Notes under the pieces: model-generated
What the model saw: only the letters and a program-made list of their open reading frames with translations
Databases searched by the model: none
What the model was told of the DNA's origin: nothing
In this document: piece by piece, positions 5,085 through 10,278 of the stretch
How positions within the stretch are numbered: the stretch's first letter is position 1
Layout of the letters: every line of letters starts with the position of its first letter
NCBI GenBank assembly: GCA_016204125.1
Contig: JACQLI010000063.1
Location: forward strand, 1-10,278
DNA: 10,278 bases
Reading direction: 5' to 3'
Origin: Candidatus Omnitrophota bacterium
Lineage (GTDB): Bacteria > Omnitrophota > Omnitrophia > Omnitrophales > JACQLI01
Translations under genes and position numbers: made by a program

Positions 5085-6759
5085 CGTCTTTCGCTTCGAG
5101 AAGGACAACCTCTTCCCCTTCCCATTTTTTCTGTTTCACACTGTAAACCAAATCAAAGGCAGTGCCCTTTTCAAAATCAAGGGACACACCGCTCCGTTCG
5201 GAAACTGTCACCTCATAAGTCAAAATCCCATCCGTTACCCACACCCTTGAACGAGGAAAGGCTGCCTTTGATGACATAACTTTTTTCACGCGAAGTCCTC
5301 GTGTCACAAAAACAGGCTTGGGATTACCTATGCCATGAGGTTCAAGGAGTTCAAGTTCTTTAATCAAGCGGGGCGTGAGGTCGGCTAAATTTATTTCAAG
5401 ATCAATCTCGATAGACTTTAAAAAGGCCTCAGCGGGGTAAGACGCGTGCGAGTACTCATTGATCTTTTTCCGTAAAGGCAGGACCTGATCCTCAAGAAGG
5501 CTGAACCCTGCTGCTTGAGCATGGCCGCCAAATTCAAGAAAGAATTCTCGGTTCGCTTCAAGTGCACTGAAAAGATTAAAGGACCGAATCGATCGTCCTG
5601 ATCCCTTCCCTTTTCCATCCTGAAGAGCAATCACCAGCGCAGGCCTGTAGTAGCGCTCCACAAGCCTGGCTGCAACAATTCCAATCACACCAGGATGCCA
5701 TCCTTCCTGCGACACCACCAAAACCTGCTCACGAGAAAAATTCACACTTCGCTCGACCTGATCAATGGCTTCAGCAACAATCCTTCTTTCCGTCTCGCGC
5801 CTTTCCCGATTTTCCCCTTCAAGAATTTGGGCAAGGCTCGCTGCCTCCCGTTCATTTTCTGTTAAAAGAAGTCGAAGCGCTGTCAAGGCGCTGCTCATCC
5901 TCCCTGTGGCATTGATACGAGGCCCCAAGACAAAACCGACATGGCTTGCTTTGATTTCACGAGCCCTGAGGCTTGCTGTCTCGGCCAGCACCCGAATCCC
6001 AACTCTTTTTCTTTCTGAAAGCCTGCGAAGCCCATTCGTGACAATCACTCGATTTTCTTGGATGAGGGGGGCAAGATCGGCAATGGTCGATAAAGTCGCG
6101 AGATCAAGCAGTTCTAACGCCTGATGATCAAGAAGAGCTTGTGCCAGTTTGAAAGCAAGGCCTCCTGCCGAAAGTTCCTTAAAGGGATATTCGCATCCTT
6201 CTTGGAGAGGATTCAGGATCGCGAATGCGGGAGGAAGGCCTTCGGGCGGTAGACGATGGTGATCGATGACGATGGCGTCAATCCCATTCTCGCGCGCTTC
6301 TCTAATCTCTTCGCCCGCCGATATTCCGCAGTCAACGGTAATGAGAAGGCTTACCCCCTCTTGTTTTGCTTTTTGGATCGCCTCACGACTGACACCATAA
6401 CCATCTTTCGCCCGCTCGGGTAAAAAAGTGATGTGAGAAACACCAAGTTTTTCAAGAGCCAAACTTGTAATTGCGGCTCCCGTGATGCCATCGACATCGT
6501 AATCCCCATGAATTAAAACTTTTTCTCTATTCGCTCGAGCCTTTTGGATGCGGGAAACTGCCTCACGCATTCCTTTCATGAGAAAAGGGTTGGACAGGTC
6601 TGCCAGCGAAGGGTTGATATAACTTTCGATTTCAGCTGAGTTTTGGAACCCGCGACTGCGGAGAAGCTTGAGGAAAAGAGGACTGCCTACCCCCTGATCG
6701 AGTTCGTCTGGAAGTCCCTTTTCGGAAGAATCGCGAACCGCCCAGACGGTTTGTACCAT
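5068..6759 (-). CDS. recJ: Single-stranded-DNA-specific exonuclease RecJ
   Basis: 5'-3' single-strand DNA exonuclease of the DHH phosphoesterase superfamily, acting in recombination, mismatch and base-excision repair. Its 563 residues are a normal RecJ core. All metal-binding motifs are intact: HGDYDVDG (84-91), TVDCGIS (141-147), VIDHHR (164-169), and the ADLAPL motif (227-232). Then come GPRINATGRMSSA (279-291), the DHHA1 domain with GWHPGVIGIVAARL (353-366), GSGRS (386-390) and FGGHAQAAGFSL (410-421), and the C-terminal OB-fold region including EPHGIGNPKPVF (473-484). The start at 6759 lies 3 bases after the secDF stop (TAAAGGATG), with AAAGG further back as a possible ribosome site, so translation is probably coupled to secDF. 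Its last 17 bases overlap rpmB on the other strand. The length and full motif set make other DHH proteins (NrnA, GdpP) unlikely. Confidence 0.97.
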   Translation of the reverse strand: MVQTVWAVRDSSEKGLPDELDQGVGSPLFLKLLRSRGFQNSAEIESYINPSLADLSNPFLMKGMREAVSRIQKARANREKVLIHGDYDVDGITGAAITSLALEKLGVSHITFLPERAKDGYGVSREAIQKAKQEGVSLLITVDCGISAGEEIREARENGIDAIVIDHHRLPPEGLPPAFAILNPLQEGCEYPFKELSAGGLAFKLAQALLDHQALELLDLATLSTIADLAPLIQENRVIVTNGLRRLSERKRVGIRVLAETASLRAREIKASHVGFVLGPRINATGRMSSALTALRLLLTENEREAASLAQILEGENRERRETERRIVAEAIDQVERSVNFSREQVLVVSQEGWHPGVIGIVAARLVERYYRPALVIALQDGKGKGSGRSIRSFNLFSALEANREFFLEFGGHAQAAGFSLLEDQVLPLRKKINEYSHASYPAEAFLKSIEIDLEINLADLTPRLIKELELLEPHGIGNPKPVFVTRGLRVKKVMSSKAAFPRSRVWVTDGILTYEVTVSERSGVSLDFEKGTAFDLVYSVKQKKWEGEEVVLLEAKDVKLRA

Positions 6760-6762
6760 CCT

Positions 6763-9066
6763 TTAGTGCGCCTTTAGGTCAACAATCAAAGCGCTGGCCA
6801 CAAAAATGGTGGAGTAAATTCCGACACAAAACCCGATGAGAAGTATGAATGCAAAGTCGTTGATTGCCCCACCACCAAAGAAGAAGATGGCGGAGGTGGC
6901 AAAGAGTACCGTAAGAGACGTAAGAATCGTTCGAGAAAGAGTTTCGTTGATACTCAATTCTACCAGTTCACGAAAAGGCATCTTTCTAAAGATCTTGAGA
7001 TTATCACGAACCCTGTCAAAGGTAACGATCGTATCGTTGACTGAATAACCCATGATCGTCAGAATAGCCGCCACGGTTGGTAGATTGATCTCCCGACCCG
7101 CCAATGAATAAACCCCGAAGGCAAAAAGGGTGTCGTGAAGAAGCGCTACCACGGCAGCAAGAGCGAATTTCCATTCGAAACGCCAAGCAAGATAAACTAA
7201 AATTCCAAGAGAAGACCAAAACACAGCCCAAAGCGCCTTTTTGGTAAGATCACGGCTCACGGCTGGTCCAATCGAATCGACACGGACAATCTCGTAGCCC
7301 CCCTCTCCCGAAAGAGCTTTGGAGGCCTCCTCGACCTTCTGGGTATCCCTTCCGCTAACCTTCACGACAAACTCATTCTCTGATTCCATACCGAAACGTT
7401 GAATCTGGGCTTTGCCAAGACCCACTTTTTCAAGCGCGCTCCTTACCTCTTCCGATGAAACAACCTTGGCATACCGAATCTGAACCAGAGTGCCTCCCGT
7501 AAACTCGACTCCATAATTCTCCTGCCCGCGGAGGAAAAAACTTCCTACACCAATAGCCAGGGTGAAGACGGAGAAACCATAGGCCCAAAAACGGTTTTTG
7601 AGAAACGCGAACTTGGGTTTCTTAAGCAACTGAAGCATCTTGAAATTGAGATTCGGATTTTTCGAGGTGAGAAAATCAAAGATGGCGCGCGTGATCACAA
7701 TAGCTGAAAACATGCTTGCAATGATACCGATCGAAAGAGTAACCGCAAAACCTTTCACGGGTCCTGTTCCAAAGATAAAAAGAATCACAGAAGTTATCAG
7801 TGTGGTCAAATTGGAATCGAAGATGGCCGAAAAAGCCTTGTGGTAACCTGCTGAGATGGCTGCGCGAGGGGTTTTTCCCGTCTGTAATTCTTCCCGAATT
7901 CTTTCAAAGATAAGGATGTTGGCATCGACTGCCATACCGATTGAAAGGATAAAACCCGCGATACCAGGCAAGGTTAAGGAGGCTTTGAAGGCGGCAAGCG
8001 CCCCAAAAGTTGCGATGATGTAAAGTAAAAGAGCGATATCTGCAATCAATCCTCCTAGGAGATAGTAGACAGGCATGAAGGTAAAAACAAAAAGAGCGCC
8101 CCAAAGTCCTGACTTGATTCCCTTCGTAACTGAATCTCGGCCGAGAGTAGGCCCCACCGTACGCTCTTCTTCTATAACAACAGGGGCGGGAAGAGCACCT
8201 GCGCGGAGAACAAGGGCAATATCACTTGCTTCTTGGGAGGAAAAATTCCCTGATATCTGGGCCTGACCGTTGGGTATTCGGTCTCGAATGACGGGTGCTG
8301 TATCTACCTTGCCGTCTAAGACTATGGCGAGCCGCTTTCCGATATTCTCGAATGTCACGCGATCGAAAATCTTGGCGCCCTCAGTGTCAAAAGAAAGCTG
8401 AACAATGGGCTGCCCATATTGATCGAAACCAACCGAGGCATTGACCAAATGATCTCCTGTCAGGACGGGCTCCTTTTTGAGAAGGAGACTTTCTGTCCGT
8501 CCCCGATCTGAAATAGTCTTATATTCATACCCCTCTGGCATAGTGGCCACTACAACTTCAGCGGCTGGCGTTTCCGTCTGTGGCGGCGTTTCTGCTTCTG
8601 CCTTTGGTTCTGTCTCTGGTTCTGGTTGGACCGTAGGAATTGGAGGAGGCGCAACTGTTCCTGCAGCATGGGCCATGGCCGCTTCGGCTTGGGAAATAAG
8701 CTTGACGTCGTCGGAGACTAGTTTGAATTCGAGGTGGGCTGTCTTACCGACAATTTCTTTTGCTCTCTCACGATCCGTAATTCCTGGCAATTGGACAACA
8801 ACAAGATCTTTGGCCTGTTTGGTAATGACAGGCTCACGAACTCCAAATTCATCGATTCGATTGCGGATGATTTCAACGACTCGATTGGTTGCATCTTCGC
8901 GGGCATCAGCAGGAATTTTATCAAGCTCCACTCTGAGAAGAATCTGCATCCCACCTTGCAGATCAAGACCGAGATGAATCTTCTCTTGAGGAGGATAAAC
9001 ACGCCAGATAGAAAAGGCGATGACGGCAATAATAAGGAGGACTTTCCACTTATAATATTTATCCAT
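6763..9066 (-). CDS. secDF: Fused protein translocase subunit SecDF
   Basis: Inner-membrane RND-type accessory of SecYEG that uses the proton gradient to pull exported proteins across. SecD and SecF are one 767-residue chain. The SecD half has an N-terminal membrane helix (about 8-23), HLGLDLQGGMQ (31-41), the large P1 domain, and helices around 318-460 with GMAVDANILIFERI (377-390). The SecF half has a helix at about 493-511, GVEFTGGTLV (519-528), the P4 domain and helices at about 611-757 with GYSVNDTIVTFDRV (673-686); 12 helices in all. D381, D678 and R712 have the same spacing (297 and 34) as the proton-relay residues D340, D637 and R671 I recall from Thermus SecDF, so the relay looks complete. 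Oddity: a Pro/Glu/Thr-rich linker (about 135-172) inside P1. It lies 5 bases after yajC, with AAGGA immediately upstream. Confidence 0.97.
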   Translation of the reverse strand: MDKYYKWKVLLIIAVIAFSIWRVYPPQEKIHLGLDLQGGMQILLRVELDKIPADAREDATNRVVEIIRNRIDEFGVREPVITKQAKDLVVVQLPGITDRERAKEIVGKTAHLEFKLVSDDVKLISQAEAAMAHAAGTVAPPPIPTVQPEPETEPKAEAETPPQTETPAAEVVVATMPEGYEYKTISDRGRTESLLLKKEPVLTGDHLVNASVGFDQYGQPIVQLSFDTEGAKIFDRVTFENIGKRLAIVLDGKVDTAPVIRDRIPNGQAQISGNFSSQEASDIALVLRAGALPAPVVIEEERTVGPTLGRDSVTKGIKSGLWGALFVFTFMPVYYLLGGLIADIALLLYIIATFGALAAFKASLTLPGIAGFILSIGMAVDANILIFERIREELQTGKTPRAAISAGYHKAFSAIFDSNLTTLITSVILFIFGTGPVKGFAVTLSIGIIASMFSAIVITRAIFDFLTSKNPNLNFKMLQLLKKPKFAFLKNRFWAYGFSVFTLAIGVGSFFLRGQENYGVEFTGGTLVQIRYAKVVSSEEVRSALEKVGLGKAQIQRFGMESENEFVVKVSGRDTQKVEEASKALSGEGGYEIVRVDSIGPAVSRDLTKKALWAVFWSSLGILVYLAWRFEWKFALAAVVALLHDTLFAFGVYSLAGREINLPTVAAILTIMGYSVNDTIVTFDRVRDNLKIFRKMPFRELVELSINETLSRTILTSLTVLFATSAIFFFGGGAINDFAFILLIGFCVGIYSTIFVASALIVDLKAH

Positions 9067-9071
9067 CTTCC

Positions 9072-9347
9072 TTACTCTCTTTTTCCAGAGATTGCGCTTT
9101 TTAGAATTTCGAGTTTGGTGTCACTGTCGCCCACTTTAATCACCACGTAGTCATCTTGAATCCCAGCGATAATCCCGATAATGCCGCCGCTTGTTACAAT
9201 CTTGTCACCTTTTTTGAGATTCTGGACCGTCGCTTGAAGCGCCTTTTGTTGTTTCTGTTGCGGCCTAATCAAAAGAAAGTAAAAGACCACAAACATAACG
9301 ATGAGAGGAAGGAACGATAGAATCGGATTGGACTGTGCTGTCGGCAT
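9072..9347 (-). CDS. yajC: Sec translocon accessory protein YajC
   Basis: Small membrane protein associated with SecDF and the SecYEG holotranslocon. The 91 residues have one N-terminal membrane helix (about 8-27) ending in LLIRPQQKQQKA, the hallmark YajC motif, then a cytoplasmic beta-rich domain with NLKKGDKIVTSGGIIGIIAGI (43-63) and DDYVVIKVGD. Length and domain order are standard. The start is clear: TAAGGAG with 6 bases spacing before ATG 9347. The order tgt-yajC-secDF is the classical one and supports the call. Confidence 0.97.
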   Translation of the reverse strand: MPTAQSNPILSFLPLIVMFVVFYFLLIRPQQKQQKALQATVQNLKKGDKIVTSGGIIGIIAGIQDDYVVIKVGDSDTKLEILKSAISGKRE

Positions 9348-9353
9348 GGATAA

Positions 9354-9359
9354 CTCCTT
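9354..9359 (-). promoter_or_regulatory. Ribosome binding site of yajC
   Basis: AAGGAG on the minus strand with a 6-base spacer before ATG 9347, inside the 18-base gap after tgt. It is the best-formed Shine-Dalgarno in the window and fixes the yajC start, and it shows that the organism uses canonical ribosome sites. Confidence 0.85.
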
Positions 9360-9365
9360 ACTTAA

Positions 9366-10278
9366 TTATCGGTGATTTCGGTCAAATTGTTTCGTAAAGC
9401 TATTCTTGAAGGATTCGAACGTCCCCTTTTCAATCTGGGTGCGTATTTCTTTCATAAAATTGAGAAAGAAGAACACATTGTGCAGAGAAACGAGCTGAGG
9501 ACCCAGCATTTCGTCGCAATTGAAAAGATGCCTCAAATAACTCCTTGAGAAATTCTCGCATGTGTAACAAGAGCAAGTTTCATCAATCGGCTTAAAGTCC
9601 CGATTGTACTTCCCGTTTCGAATCACGACAAGCCCTTTTGAGGTGAAGGCGCTGCCGTTTCTTCCGTAACGGGTAGGATTCACGCAATCGAAAAGGTCGA
9701 TGCCGCAAGAAATAGCTTCCAAAAGTTCCAGAGGCGTGCCCGCTCCCATCGCGTATCGGGGCCGGTCAGACGGCATGGTAGGAGTTATTTCTTCGAGAAT
9801 CTTAATCGTCTCTTCTCTATCCTCCCCTACGAAAAGGCCGCCAAGGGCAAGCCCGTCAAAATTGAGTTCCATCGTCTTTTCTAATGACTCCTGACGTAAG
9901 TCTTTGAAAATCCCGCCTTGAATGATCCCAAAGAGTGCCTGGTCTTCGCGCTTATGATGCGCCTTAGCCCGCTTCGCCCATTTAACGGTCAAATCAAGCG
10001 AATCCTTGATCCGCTTCTTGTCTTTGGTGGGAGGCGGGCATTCGTCCAAAACCATGGCAATGTCACTCCCTAAATCCTCTTGAATCTCGACAACTTTTTC
10101 AGGGGTTAAGAAAATTTCATTGCCGTCAAAATGAGATTGAAACCGTACCCCTTCGTCGGTGATTTTTCGAAGCCTGCTAAGAGAGAAAACCTGATAACCT
10201 CCTGAATCAGTCAAAATCGGACCCGACCATCCCATGAATTTATGAAGCCCGCCTGCTTCTTTAATGATTTCCGTCCCA
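9366..10278 (-). CDS. tgt: Queuine/preQ1 tRNA-guanine transglycosylase, N-terminus missing
   Basis: Exchanges guanine-34 of GUN-anticodon tRNAs for preQ1, the base-exchange step of queuosine synthesis. About 303 residues are visible, running from GTEIIKEAGGLHKFMGWSGP to the natural stop; the start is beyond the right edge (an internal ATG at 10235 is not the start). TDSGGYQVFSL contains the general-base Asp. MVLDECPPPT follows. LFDCVNPTRYGRNG holds the nucleophilic Asp (codon 9687-9689). CSCYTC plus the later LHN His form the zinc site with three Cys and one His. The pocket motif reads GGLFVGE where most bacterial enzymes have Ser or Ala in place of the Phe (codon 9831-9833). It is the first visible gene of the tgt-yajC-secDF-recJ cluster, with its promoter outside the window. 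An archaeosine-type enzyme is unlikely given its bacterial length and C-terminus. Confidence 0.96.
   Translation of the reverse strand, partial: GTEIIKEAGGLHKFMGWSGPILTDSGGYQVFSLSRLRKITDEGVRFQSHFDGNEIFLTPEKVVEIQEDLGSDIAMVLDECPPPTKDKKRIKDSLDLTVKWAKRAKAHHKREDQALFGIIQGGIFKDLRQESLEKTMELNFDGLALGGLFVGEDREETIKILEEITPTMPSDRPRYAMGAGTPLELLEAISCGIDLFDCVNPTRYGRNGSAFTSKGLVVIRNGKYNRDFKPIDETCSCYTCENFSRSYLRHLFNCDEMLGPQLVSLHNVFFFLNFMKEIRTQIEKGTFESFKNSFTKQFDRNHR

Noticed and set aside
8477..8977. 166-codon plus-strand open frame rich in Ser, Gly and Val opposite secDF
   Set aside because: It is an antisense shadow produced by the Pro/Glu/Thr-rich codons of the SecD linker.
1..10278. Defence island, prophage, transposon, CRISPR or hidden RNA gene
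   Set aside because: Nearly every base is accounted for by conserved housekeeping genes; no tandem direct repeats, transposase or integrase motifs, tRNA-like folds or riboswitch-sized leaders are seen.

Overview
The window is a gene-dense piece of a bacterial chromosome with eleven protein genes, nine complete and two cut by the window ends. The longest gap between genes is about 95 bases. I see no rRNA, tRNA, CRISPR, insertion sequence, prophage or other mobile-element signal. All genes look like intact housekeeping or central-metabolism genes with no frameshifts.

The organism is a bacterium: yajC, a fused SecDF, RecJ and ribosomal protein L28 are all bacterial hallmarks. L28 has two CxxC pairs and an internal Lys/Gly-rich insertion, LeuC and LeuD are of the short split type shared with archaea and many deep-branching anaerobes, and gene order is mixed. 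This fits an uncultured phylum around the PVC group (Omnitrophota-like), but that placement is inference from protein style, not from a search.

Right part (5068-10278, minus strand): tgt - yajC - secDF - recJ, read leftwards with gaps of 18, 5 and 3 bases. tgt-yajC-secDF is a classical bacterial cluster joining tRNA queuosine modification to the accessory part of the Sec translocon; recJ follows as a tightly coupled last gene.

Middle (4741-5084): rpmB (L28) is the only plus-strand gene. It converges on recJ with a 17-base overlap of coding regions and diverges from the glycogen operon. The 95-base divergent intergenic region holds two back-to-back sigma70-like promoters whose -35 boxes are interleaved and lie in an 18-base dyad.

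Left part (1-4740, minus strand): a small glycogen-binding (CBM48/AMPK-type) protein - glgA - thiG - leuC - leuD - leuB, with spacings of -1, 15, 7, 20 and -4 bases. It would put glycogen synthesis, thiazole (thiamine) synthesis and leucine synthesis on one transcript. The most interesting items are the stand-alone glycogen-binding protein joined to glgA by a TAATG stop-start, the compact divergent promoter region (possibly a nearly leaderless rpmB mRNA), the mixed-pathway operon, and an unusual Phe in the substrate-pocket motif of Tgt. I did not find evidence of a new defence or mobile system here.
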